A DNA stretch of 19,938 nt, taken from contig CAZVWR010000058.1 of the NCBI GenBank assembly GCA_964630905.1, forward strand, positions 1 through 19,938. The letters are read 5' to 3'. Both the position numbers and the translations under genes were made by a program. Source of the DNA: JAGOEX01 sp964630905. Lineage in GTDB: Bacteria > UBP6 > UBA1177. The notes beneath the pieces were generated by a model. That model did not search any database. It had not been told where the DNA came from and was given only the letters and a program-made list of their open reading frames with translations. Positions 8,392 through 16,423 of this stretch are shown here, in pieces. The first letter of the stretch is position 1, and each line of letters opens with the position of its first letter.

Positions 8392-11300
8392 TTATCTGAA
8401 AAGTGACTGGAGTTTCCTCACTGTTTCTATATGAGGCAGATCTTTATAAATTCCTGTAACATAACCGTTTTCGGGAGTTACGCCTCTTAAGAAAATGTAT
8501 CGGATGCCGCCGAAATTCGATCCGTAGCTGTAATTTTTATCAGTTTTTGACATATATGTGTCAAAAGCGGCAAGATAAAGCATGTACTGAAGAACATAAT
8601 TGTGTCTAACCATCTCTTTTTTAATTTCATCATCACTATAGCACGAATAGTCGTTACCGAGTTTGTTGGATTTCCAGTCAACAATGTAGTATTTCCCGTT
8701 GTGCCTGAAGACAAGGTCAATGAATCCGTGAATGAAACCGGATATCGAACCGCCCTCAATGTTCACGGTGTCACCTAAAATATCGCTGATCTCTCTGTAT
8801 GCGAATTTTTTTGAAGGGAGAAAGAATTCAAGTTCGCTGACCATCGAATTCTTTTTTACATTTTTAAGTGAAGATCCGTCAAAAACAGGTGCATTGAGAA
8901 CATTATATACACATTTCTCAACCCACGGAAGCATATCTTCCCCTAAAGAGTGATATCTCATGTAACTGCTGTCAAGGATCGAAGAGATCACGCCGCTGTT
9001 ATTATTTCCTGAAAAATCAATGTTCTCAAATATGGAGTGAAGAACTGTTCCTGCCGATGCTCCTGCCGGAAAAAGTGAAATGTCTTTTTTTACAGTTTCT
9101 TCGCTCTGAATGGTGAGTTTTGGAATGAATTCACTCCTGCCTGAAGAGCTTATGGCACTGAAACTTGTAACTGCCCAGTCCGTATTTATGCTGTTTTTCG
9201 CTGTTCTTGCAGGGACAAGCTGAGTGTTCCCGATCTCTTTTTTAAGAATTTTTCCGCTTTTTAAAAGACCGGTGTCAACTTTTACCGAACCGTTACTTTT
9301 TTCTTCAAGGTCCTTAATTTTTTTAAGAAGTCCGCTGTCGGTCGTGTTTTTAAATTCATCATCATCACAGATATTAAAAAGGATCTTTGAAAGCGGCGAC
9401 TCACCTGTTGAATTGATATTACCCCAGTTTATAACGGTAAGATATTTCGCTCTTGTCATCGCAACATAAAGAAGACGGATGTTTTCTGACATTGTTTCGA
9501 TCCTGCTTGAATCTGCCGCGGCTTTATCATTTATGTCAAACGAGATGACGGGTCTGTAGTTATCTCCATTGTCGTGATAATGGAAATACCAGGCTTTTTT
9601 CATGTTGACCTTTTTAATGAAGAAAGGAATGAAAACTATCTTGAAATCAAGTCCCTTGCTTTTATGCACTGTCATTATTGAAACGGCATTTTCATCACTT
9701 TCAAGCCGGAGCTGTTCATCTTCGCTTTTCTCATCACTTGTCATTTTTTTTCTAACCCACGAAAGAAGCGGTTCGACCGATCTTCCTGCCGCTGATTCCC
9801 TGTTGTGTATGAGTTCGATCAGATGTCTGATGTTGGTCAGTGTCCTTTCACCGCATTTTGCAAGGAGAGAGTATCTTTCACTGTTGTTTATGAATTCAGA
9901 AAAAGCCCGCAGAAAGCCGTGTTCTTCCCAGTTCCGGTACAGTGATGCAAAAAGTTCATGATATTTTTCAGAAGCGGAAGTTTCATTTGAAAGATCGATT
10001 ACCTCAGACGGCTCCATGTTGAAAAACATTGTAAGCAGGGCCGCATTTATCCTTGATGGCGACTGATTGGCAGCCGCTTCCATAATGACGAGAAGGTCCT
10101 GCATTTCGCAAGATTTGAAAACGGACTGATCGGAAGTCAGCACTGCCGGAATCCCCCTTTTCTCAAAACAGGATTTTATTTCAGATGCTTCGCTGTGTTT
10201 AAGGACAAGAACTGTTATATCTCCGGGTCTTACAGGTTCACCTTTAATTTCATATCCGTTTGATACATCGGTAAGTTCGATTATTTTTGAACAGAGATCA
10301 TCAAAAAAAACCCCTTTCACGGCAGAAAGCTTTATCCTGCTTTTTTCAGGGAATTTTCTATTTCCCGTTGTAAGTGAAGAAAATGACGGATCAAGTGCGC
10401 TCATGTATCTTATTTCAATACCGTGATGGCATACACCTTGTTTTCTCAGTTCATTGGCGGGAACATCTTCAAGCGGTTTTACCGGGTTGTACCCGATCTT
10501 TGATTCATCGATGATAAAAGGGTTTCTCACTGAAGAGAACAGCGTGTTTACAGCTTCAGTCATTTTCGGGGATGACCTGAAATTATGCTCCATCGAATAT
10601 TTTTTTATATTTTCCCCGGAACTTACTTTCAGATATGCGAAAACATCAGCGTTCCGGAAGCCGTAGATCGACTGTTTCGGATCACCGATATAGAATACGG
10701 GATTATTTAAAGAACCGAAAAGCTTCGTAAAAATGCTGTACTGAACAGGATCGGTATCCTGAAATTCATCGATCAGGACGGCATAATATTTTTTTTCCAT
10801 TATGGTGACGAGCTGTCTTGAAAAGGCATCATTTCTGCTCAAAGCCGACTCAAGTATCGAAAGAAGATCGTCAAAGCTCATCTTTCCGGTCCTTTCCCTT
10901 TTTGAAATGATGTTTTTCTTGGTTTCATCAAAAAGACGGTCTGCAAGGATAAGTGCATCAGTGCAGAATTCCCTGTCAAGTGCGTCAGGATCCCCTGAGA
11001 TCTCCCTGTTCCTTTCAGAGCTGAGCTTATTGATGTCAACAGTCGGCCTGATAAGCGGTTTGTCACAGAGAGTTCGGCCTTTGACCAGTCTTAAAAGTTC
11101 ATCCAGTGAAAACCATTTTTCCATTGATGCCCGGCTTATGAATTCTTCGTCCATCGAACCGCTGTACTTTCTCCAGAAATCAATAACCGCCTCTTCAACT
11201 GCTTTGGAGCTTTCCTTTGAAAGTTCAAGGTTGAATCTCGATCCCGATTCAAAAGCGTTTTCTCTTACTATTTTTGAACAGAATCCGTGAATTGTGAAAA

Positions 11301-11646
11301 CCGAGCTTCTATCAAAGTTAGTTATGGCCCTCCTGAGTTTTCTGATCGACTCTTCCCTGTCATTCTGATACTGCGAAACTATTTTAAATACCGGTGTTTC
11401 TTTTTCGGGCTTTATATTGTCTTCAAGTATTTTTTTTGCAGTTCTTAAAAATTCAAGAAGACGGTTCTTGAGTTCAGCGGTTGCACTTTTTGTGAATGTA
11501 ACGGTAAGTATTGTCTCAACAGGTGCCCCCTCAAGGACAAGACGGAGAAATATTGCGGCGATCGAATATGTTTTTCCCGTTCCGGCACTTGCTTCGATGA
11601 GATTAAGCCCCTTCAAAGGGACATCGTGTGGAGAAAAACCGCTCAC
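8392..11646 (-). CDS. recB: RecB-type helicase-nuclease (exodeoxyribonuclease V beta subunit)
   Basis: Predicted 3'-5' SF1 helicase and nuclease subunit of the RecBC(D) enzyme, which resects double-strand breaks for RecA-dependent repair. It has 1084 residues (E. coli RecB has 1180). Walker A is ASAGTGKTY (Lys25), Walker B is LIDEFQDTD (Asp293-Glu294), and YIGDPKQSIYGFR is motif III. SIMTVHKSKGLDFK and LYVAMTRAK are motifs V and VI. The C-terminal PD-(D/E)XK nuclease has GFIDLVF (Asp977) and VDWKSN (Asp990, Lys992), with the same 13-residue spacing as E. coli Asp1067/Asp1080, then HNYVLQYMLYLAAF and FGGIRYIFLRGV as in RecB. The start is GTG within GTGA, overlapping the recC stop, with AGGAG 5 nt upstream, so translation is probably coupled to recC. 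The next gene downstream is a peptidase, not recD. Confidence 0.96.
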   Translation of the reverse strand: MSGFSPHDVPLKGLNLIEASAGTGKTYSIAAIFLRLVLEGAPVETILTVTFTKSATAELKNRLLEFLRTAKKILEDNIKPEKETPVFKIVSQYQNDREESIRKLRRAITNFDRSSVFTIHGFCSKIVRENAFESGSRFNLELSKESSKAVEEAVIDFWRKYSGSMDEEFISRASMEKWFSLDELLRLVKGRTLCDKPLIRPTVDINKLSSERNREISGDPDALDREFCTDALILADRLFDETKKNIISKRERTGKMSFDDLLSILESALSRNDAFSRQLVTIMEKKYYAVLIDEFQDTDPVQYSIFTKLFGSLNNPVFYIGDPKQSIYGFRNADVFAYLKVSSGENIKKYSMEHNFRSSPKMTEAVNTLFSSVRNPFIIDESKIGYNPVKPLEDVPANELRKQGVCHHGIEIRYMSALDPSFSSLTTGNRKFPEKSRIKLSAVKGVFFDDLCSKIIELTDVSNGYEIKGEPVRPGDITVLVLKHSEASEIKSCFEKRGIPAVLTSDQSVFKSCEMQDLLVIMEAAANQSPSRINAALLTMFFNMEPSEVIDLSNETSASEKYHELFASLYRNWEEHGFLRAFSEFINNSERYSLLAKCGERTLTNIRHLIELIHNRESAAGRSVEPLLSWVRKKMTSDEKSEDEQLRLESDENAVSIMTVHKSKGLDFKIVFIPFFIKKVNMKKAWYFHYHDNGDNYRPVISFDINDKAAADSSRIETMSENIRLLYVAMTRAKYLTVINWGNINSTGESPLSKILFNICDDDEFKNTTDSGLLKKIKDLEEKSNGSVKVDTGLLKSGKILKKEIGNTQLVPARTAKNSINTDWAVTSFSAISSSGRSEFIPKLTIQSEETVKKDISLFPAGASAGTVLHSIFENIDFSGNNNSGVISSILDSSYMRYHSLGEDMLPWVEKCVYNVLNAPVFDGSSLKNVKKNSMVSELEFFLPSKKFAYREISDILGDTVNIEGGSISGFIHGFIDLVFRHNGKYYIVDWKSNKLGNDYSCYSDDEIKKEMVRHNYVLQYMLYLAAFDTYMSKTDKNYSYGSNFGGIRYIFLRGVTPENGYVTGIYKDLPHIETVRKLQSLFR

Positions 11647-14600
11647 TTTATCTCCTCGCTCAAGAGATTAATTTTTGAATATATTGTCTGAGCTGTATCC
11701 ATAACTTCCCTGACCGTTTCTTTCCGCCGGTCAAAAAAGCCTGTAATGCGGGCCGCCATGTCAAAGTAAATGTCGTAAGTCATTCCGCCGAAATCGTCGT
11801 CCATTTTTTCTATCATCATGCCGAAAACCTCGTCTTCCGTTCTACCCGGCTTATTTTCGTTGAACAGTTTTTCTGCGATCCACGGGTTGAACAGAGGCAG
11901 GTTGGTGATGCCGTTAAGATATATTCTGATGAGATCTGAAAGTTCATTAAATCCGTTATTTGACGGTTTGAATAAAAGGTCTGAATCCATGAATGAATAA
12001 ACGGTTTCCTTCATGATACCTGATGAATTCATTACAAGGTGGAGTATGAGAGCTTTCACTTTGTCTTTTTCCTTTGGCGTTTTTGAAGGTCTGAAAAGGA
12101 CCTGTCTTTCTGTAAATACATTTTCAAGGTTCCCGCATAAAGAAACGGTGTGGCTTCCGGCAGTGAACTCAAGGTCAACTGCAACGGGTTTTGCTGTATC
12201 GGCTCCGGTCAGATGTCTGATCTTATTCAGAAAATCGGGCATGTTTTCTATCTGGCGGTTTATAAGCACTCTTCCTGTCTTTCCATGCGGAATGTTCCCT
12301 TCGCCCCTCATTCTGGTAATGAAATCCTTAGTGTTAAGACCTGACAGGTTCATTGAAACGAACTCATTTTTCAGACCGTATCCCTGAAGATGATCAAAAG
12401 TGAAAATCTCAAGATCGTCATCCTCTTTTTTTATGTAAGGCATAGCGGCATTAAGAATATTACGGAAAAAATATTTCTGCGGATTTGCAAAGAATGAAAG
12501 AAGATCGTTGACAGTTATGTTAAGTACTTTTGTTCTTTTTCTGATGTCGAAAGTTGAAATGTCAAGAGTTTTGCCGGCTTTCCCTGACAGTTGTTCCGGC
12601 AGACTTTTCTGAAAATGCTGTGCGGCAAGAAAATCTTTTTGTGAATAAGAGAAAAGATCTGATCCTTCAACAAAATATTTTACACCAAAAGGTTGAAGCG
12701 GGTGAAGTTTTTCAAGCTGATCGGTCTTTATGCAGTATTTTTCCATGATATAGTTTCTCAAACCTTCAACTACTGATGAAGGAATGCTCTTTGAAGAGTC
12801 ATTGAGATTTTTTGCAGTATAGCTGATGATCAATTTCTCCCTTGCACAGATAAGTGATTCAAGAAAAAGATATTTGTCGTTTTCCTTTACATACCGGTCT
12901 GTTATCCTGGGGTATTTGAACATAAGGTCAAAAGCTGATGATGTGTTCTCTCTGGGGAACGATTCATCATTCATTCCTATCAGTGCTATCACTTTGAAAG
13001 GGATTGAGCGCATAGGTTTAAGCGAGCAGAAAGTGACATGTCCGTTTAAAAATCCCCGTCCGAACCCTGAGTTTGAGAAATAATCGTTCAAGTGTTCTCT
13101 TACAATGCTCAGAGGAACTTTTCCTTCAAACCCGCCTGTTGCCGAGTTCGTAAAAAGTTTGCAAAAGGAGTCTTTGAGATATTTTAAAGTGGCTGAAGTT
13201 TCCTGATCATCAATGAAAAGAAGATCTACAAGTCTGTTGAGCTTTTCCTCCCACTGCTTAATGGTCCTTGATTCATAAAAATCATTTCTGAACTCAAATA
13301 TCACATTTGTAAATGTTATGAATTTTGCGATCGTTCTTGCAAGACCTCCCTCTATTTCATCATATGGAAGTATTCCGGCAAATGTGTCTGTTCCTCTGCC
13401 TGGCATTGAATATCCTAAAAGCATTCTCTCAATACCGAACTTCCACGAGTTCTGTTCAAATTCGTGATAACCTCTTGATCTTCTCCAGTTCTTGTCGATT
13501 CCCCACTTGATCCCGCTTTCTGAAACCGCTTTTTTTATTGATTCCAGATCTTCTTTTTCAACATTGAATTTTCTGTAGATATTGGGGTTTTCGAAAATTG
13601 ACAGGACATCCGACCTTGAAAAGTTCGTCCCGTCAAGCGAAAGAATGTTTAAAAACGGTTCGATAAGAGAGCTTTCATTTTTTATTGATCTGTCTGCAAC
13701 CGTGAATGGAATTAGGTTTCCTGACAATCCGGTTCCGAAGGCCGCTTCAACAAAATCGCTGTATTCCTCGATCTTCGGTGCCATTACTATCACATCGCGC
13801 GGATTTAGTGACGGGTCTGAATCAAAAAGATCAAGAAGTGTGTCTTTGAGCACTTCCATTTCTCTCATTTTTCCCCAGCACCCGTTTATGATGACCGATC
13901 CGTCAAAATCTATCCGGCATGGTTTAGGGTTTACACAGGTTTTTATATCGTTCTGCAGGCGGCTTAAAATTGTTCCGCCTTGGGTATCATTGGAAAAACA
14001 GTCAATATGATGACCTTCAGATTCAGACAGAAGATTAAAAAAGTTTTTTCCTGCAAATCCGAATTCCGACAGCAGAGGGTTGTCCGTTTCATAAAAAAAC
14101 GAATCTTTCCCTGAAAACTCCGTTGTTTCAATGTTTCCCCAGAATTCACGGCTCGGATTCAGGTGGAAGAGGTGAATTTCCATTTTTTCTGAAAGAGATT
14201 TGAAAAGTTCAAGCTGAAAGGCGGTCATTGTCGAAATGCCGAAAAGGACAACACCTGAGGGGAGATAAGATTGTGAGGTGCCGGGATCTTTTATCCGTTC
14301 TTTGAAAGCATTAAAAAACCCGGCTCTGTCGAGTGTGTCTGATTTTGCTGAAATTATTGCTGAATATATCTCTTTCTGCCAGATCTCATCTTTGTCTTTT
14401 TTATAAAGAGTTTCCCCTTTTTTCCATTTTGCAATGAGTTCAGGCCTGAATATCTGATACTGATCGAACATGTCAGCGATAAGACCCGATATCTGATATT
14501 TTTTTACAGCATCGTCCCCTATATATGTCCTGACGGTCTTCAACTCCTTTTTATTGATGAACACCTCTTTGCTTAAAAGATCATAGACAAACCAGCGGAG

Positions 14601-14885
14601 ATTAGGTGTTTCAAAAAAAGGGTCAGATCCTTTTTCATCAAAAATTATGGAGGCGATCTGATGAATGAAATTTTCGGGGAGAAGAAATTCTGTGTTTGCA
14701 CATATTCCCGATCTTTCAGCGATTTTTAAAGAAAGCCACCGTCCCATGCCTGAAGTCTGGGTGACGACCATATTTTTTATCAGAGGGTCGCTGTGACGGA
14801 GTTTTTCTATTACAGGAACTGCTTTCTCAACAAGAAGTTCAAGCATATTGCTCTGATAAAGGAAAAACCCTGAGGATGACGGCAT
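11643..14885 (-). CDS. recC: RecC-type subunit of exodeoxyribonuclease V
   Basis: Predicted partner of RecB. RecC has a degenerate helicase/nuclease fold that splits the duplex and, in E. coli, scans for Chi. The protein has 1080 residues (E. coli about 1122). The N-terminus FFLYQSNMLELL, then QTSGMGRWL (43-51) and LPENFIHQ, follow the RecC pattern YHSN..L, QSTGMAQWL, LPASFIW. GMNDESFPR (637-645) followed by FDLM matches the RecC GMNDGVYPR..FDLM block. No Walker A motif is visible, as expected for RecC. The start ATG lies 18 bp after the lipoprotein stop and has no clear Shine-Dalgarno sequence (upstream GAATTTAAATCGC), so initiation may depend on ribosomes leaving the upstream gene. Its stop overlaps the recB start as GTGA. 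Confidence 0.94.
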   Translation of the reverse strand: MPSSSGFFLYQSNMLELLVEKAVPVIEKLRHSDPLIKNMVVTQTSGMGRWLSLKIAERSGICANTEFLLPENFIHQIASIIFDEKGSDPFFETPNLRWFVYDLLSKEVFINKKELKTVRTYIGDDAVKKYQISGLIADMFDQYQIFRPELIAKWKKGETLYKKDKDEIWQKEIYSAIISAKSDTLDRAGFFNAFKERIKDPGTSQSYLPSGVVLFGISTMTAFQLELFKSLSEKMEIHLFHLNPSREFWGNIETTEFSGKDSFFYETDNPLLSEFGFAGKNFFNLLSESEGHHIDCFSNDTQGGTILSRLQNDIKTCVNPKPCRIDFDGSVIINGCWGKMREMEVLKDTLLDLFDSDPSLNPRDVIVMAPKIEEYSDFVEAAFGTGLSGNLIPFTVADRSIKNESSLIEPFLNILSLDGTNFSRSDVLSIFENPNIYRKFNVEKEDLESIKKAVSESGIKWGIDKNWRRSRGYHEFEQNSWKFGIERMLLGYSMPGRGTDTFAGILPYDEIEGGLARTIAKFITFTNVIFEFRNDFYESRTIKQWEEKLNRLVDLLFIDDQETSATLKYLKDSFCKLFTNSATGGFEGKVPLSIVREHLNDYFSNSGFGRGFLNGHVTFCSLKPMRSIPFKVIALIGMNDESFPRENTSSAFDLMFKYPRITDRYVKENDKYLFLESLICAREKLIISYTAKNLNDSSKSIPSSVVEGLRNYIMEKYCIKTDQLEKLHPLQPFGVKYFVEGSDLFSYSQKDFLAAQHFQKSLPEQLSGKAGKTLDISTFDIRKRTKVLNITVNDLLSFFANPQKYFFRNILNAAMPYIKKEDDDLEIFTFDHLQGYGLKNEFVSMNLSGLNTKDFITRMRGEGNIPHGKTGRVLINRQIENMPDFLNKIRHLTGADTAKPVAVDLEFTAGSHTVSLCGNLENVFTERQVLFRPSKTPKEKDKVKALILHLVMNSSGIMKETVYSFMDSDLLFKPSNNGFNELSDLIRIYLNGITNLPLFNPWIAEKLFNENKPGRTEDEVFGMMIEKMDDDFGGMTYDIYFDMAARITGFFDRRKETVREVMDTAQTIYSKINLLSEEIK

Positions 14886-14903
14886 GCGATTTAAATTCTG
14901 ATC

Positions 14904-15665
14904 TTAATCGGGGCAGACAGGGTAGGGAAGTTGTGAACCGGCAGCACTCGGATCAAGAAGATTCCCGCTTGCTGTAAAATCAGCATTAGCCCCGGTATAT
15001 GAGATCATATTAAACTGTCCTGCAATGGCAGCACTCCTGACACATTTAACATTGAACTGTCCGCCTTGAATATTTATCTCTATATCACCGAAAAATGCAT
15101 ACGCCTGTGCCGCTTCCATTGTTGTGTTGCCGGGCTGTATCGTTGAAGGGAATGTAAACCCGAAAACTTTTTTTATTTCTGTACCACTAAACCCCGGTGC
15201 ACTTTCAAGCCACATTACAGCGACATTGTTCTGCTGAAGTATTGCCATCGGGAAAAGTTGTACAAGAACCGATATTTTTCCAAAAGAAAACGGGGCACCT
15301 TTGTGGCTGAAAGTTGTTATTCCATCTCCGCCTCTTGTTGATGTATCAAAAGTGGTGTTTATCAGACCGGTGTAATTAAGATTGAATTCACCAGTCTTTT
15401 CAAAAGCTGTTTCATCAGGAACTTCAATGTTTTCATCCGGACCTTCATCGGGAACGGTGATTGTTTCATCGTTTGTCTCTTCTTCATCTCTTACGGCTGT
15501 TTTATCAACAGCTTCCCTGTCGGTTAACTCTTCGTCACCGGTTTGTTCCTGATCTGCCGTTTCGTTCTCATCATCAGAAAGATTCAGTTTAGGATCTTCA
15601 TCTCCGCATGAAACCATAAAAAAAGAAAACATAAAAACTGCCGTGATCGCTAAAAATTTTTTCAT
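14904..15665 (-). CDS. lipoprotein with acidic linker, unknown function
   Basis: Predicted lipoprotein of 253 residues. The signal peptide ends in a lipobox (MVSC, lipidated Cys20) followed by Gly-Asp-Glu-Asp. Residues about 22-93 form an Asp/Glu/Thr-rich low-complexity linker with loosely repeated DEE, TADQEQ, PDEGPDE and VPDE units. The folded part (about 95-253) looks beta-rich, with many Gly, Asn, Phe and Thr (FNLNYTG, GDIEINIQGGQFNVKC), and has Cys near the C-terminus (VKCVRS, PVCPD) that could pair. No enzyme motif is recognised. The start follows GGAGG on the minus strand and a strong promoter lies upstream. It is the first gene before recC with an 18-bp gap, so cotranscription is likely, although a repair function is not implied. 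Confidence 0.85.
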   Translation of the reverse strand: MKKFLAITAVFMFSFFMVSCGDEDPKLNLSDDENETADQEQTGDEELTDREAVDKTAVRDEEETNDETITVPDEGPDENIEVPDETAFEKTGEFNLNYTGLINTTFDTSTRGGDGITTFSHKGAPFSFGKISVLVQLFPMAILQQNNVAVMWLESAPGFSGTEIKKVFGFTFPSTIQPGNTTMEAAQAYAFFGDIEINIQGGQFNVKCVRSAAIAGQFNMISYTGANADFTASGNLLDPSAAGSQLPYPVCPD

Positions 15666-15697
15666 ATTGCTACCTCCAGTTTTGACACAACTGCAAA

Positions 15698-15726
15698 ATA
15701 TTAAATCGTGTTCAAATTATTGTCAA
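15698..15726 (-). promoter_or_regulatory. sigma-70-type promoter of the lipoprotein-recC-recB unit
   Basis: On the minus strand a perfect TTGACA (15726-15721), a 17-bp spacer and TAATAT (15703-15698, 4 of 6 matches to TATAAT) stand about 35 bp upstream of the lipoprotein ATG. This is the best sigma-70-like promoter in the window. With the 18-bp gap and the GTGA overlap downstream, it probably drives recC and recB as well. Confidence 0.7.
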
Positions 15727-15770
15727 GAAAGGTTGGGGTTTTTGAGCATGTAATTCTTTGTATCTTTGAT

Positions 15771-16172
15771 TTAACCAGGATGAAGTCGTAAAAATTCAAA
15801 ATATCCGCTGATCTCACTTAAAAGTCTTAAAGGATCGACCGGTTTGTTTAATACATTTACTGTTTTTGACCATATGTAATCAGGCTCATCTAAAAGCTCG
15901 GGATTTGTTCCGTAACTTGTAAGAAATATAACCGGATATCTTTTATCATTGTCAGGATCTGTCAGTTTTCGTGCAAGCTCAATGCCCGCCTTAGGGTGTT
16001 CCATCATTATGTCAACTACGACAATGCCGGGATCAAATGAATCCAGTTTTTTTTCCGCTTCTTTTGCACTTCCGGCAGATTCAACAAGATAACCGGCTGA
16101 TTCAAGAAACAATTTGTTCTGATCAATAACATCTGCATCATCATCTACAAGAAGCACTTTCTTTTTCATCAT
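15771..16172 (-). CDS. stand-alone CheY-like response regulator receiver protein
   Basis: A single REC domain of 133 residues with no output domain. With the start chosen at 16172, the acidic pocket is LVDDDADV near the N-terminus. The phosphoacceptor is Asp54 in VVVDIMMEHPKAG, and the signalling residues are Thr85 (IFLTSYG) and Lys110 (LNKPVDP). All canonical residues are present, so it should be phosphorylatable. The ATG at 16172 is preferred because GGAG lies 6 nt upstream; a GTG 12 nt further out (16184) has no ribosome binding site, and the second ATG at 16169 is also possible. It is divergent from the NtrC-type activator gene and has its own sigma-54 promoter about 50 bp upstream. It may be a phosphate sink, an adaptor or a single-domain signalling output; the sequence does not say which. 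Confidence 0.9.
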   Translation of the reverse strand: MMKKKVLLVDDDADVIDQNKLFLESAGYLVESAGSAKEAEKKLDSFDPGIVVVDIMMEHPKAGIELARKLTDPDNDKRYPVIFLTSYGTNPELLDEPDYIWSKTVNVLNKPVDPLRLLSEISGYFEFLRLHPG

Positions 16173-16221
16173 TTTACTCTCCACATCAAATGAACTTTTT
16201 TAACCGAAACCTCTTATATCG

Positions 16222-16238
16222 AGCAAAGTTTGTGCCAA
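16222..16238 (-). promoter_or_regulatory. sigma-54 (-24/-12) promoter of the receiver gene
   Basis: On the minus strand the sequence is TTGGCACAAACTTTGCT. It contains TGGCAC, exactly five bases, then TTGCT, a full match to the TGGCAC-N5-TTGCW consensus for RpoN. The predicted transcript start is near 16211, giving a leader of roughly 40 nt before the receiver ATG. Confidence 0.85.
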
Positions 16239-16301
16239 AACGCAGTTATATTGCCAATACATGGATAAAGGCTGTTTTTCTTTATTTACTTCACCGCAAA
16301 C

Positions 16302-16329
16302 AGGGCAAAAAGCTATGGCAGAATGCCCT
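16302..16329. promoter_or_regulatory. candidate activator binding site (palindrome) between the divergent genes
   Basis: The segment contains GGCA-GAA-TGCC (16317-16327), and a wider inverted repeat AGGGCA (16302-16307) / TGCCCT (16324-16329). The centre of the inner palindrome lies about 98 bp upstream of the -12 element of the receiver promoter, a normal distance for a sigma-54 activator site. A close copy occurs before the unknown gene at 17809-17823. Because the site is also upstream of the activator gene, it could serve autoregulation. Binding by the adjacent activator is inferred. Confidence 0.55.
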
Positions 16330-16423
16330 TTGCTGTCTCATTATCCTGTGTATTATTTGACTTTGCAGTTTTATTCTGTATTTCTTATATAGCAGACGGT
16401 CTTTTTTTTGGTAAGGTATTGTA

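Noticed and set aside
10802..11290. Plus-strand frame of 162 codons inside recB
   Set aside because: It is a Ser/Leu-rich translation antisense to the recB helicase region and is a typical shadow frame.
16357..16391. Sigma-70-type promoter for the activator (TTGACT or TTGCAG with TATATA)
   Set aside because: TTGACT is 23 bp from TATATA, too far, and TTGCAG has only 3 of 6 matches. I do not list it as a feature, although some promoter must exist here.
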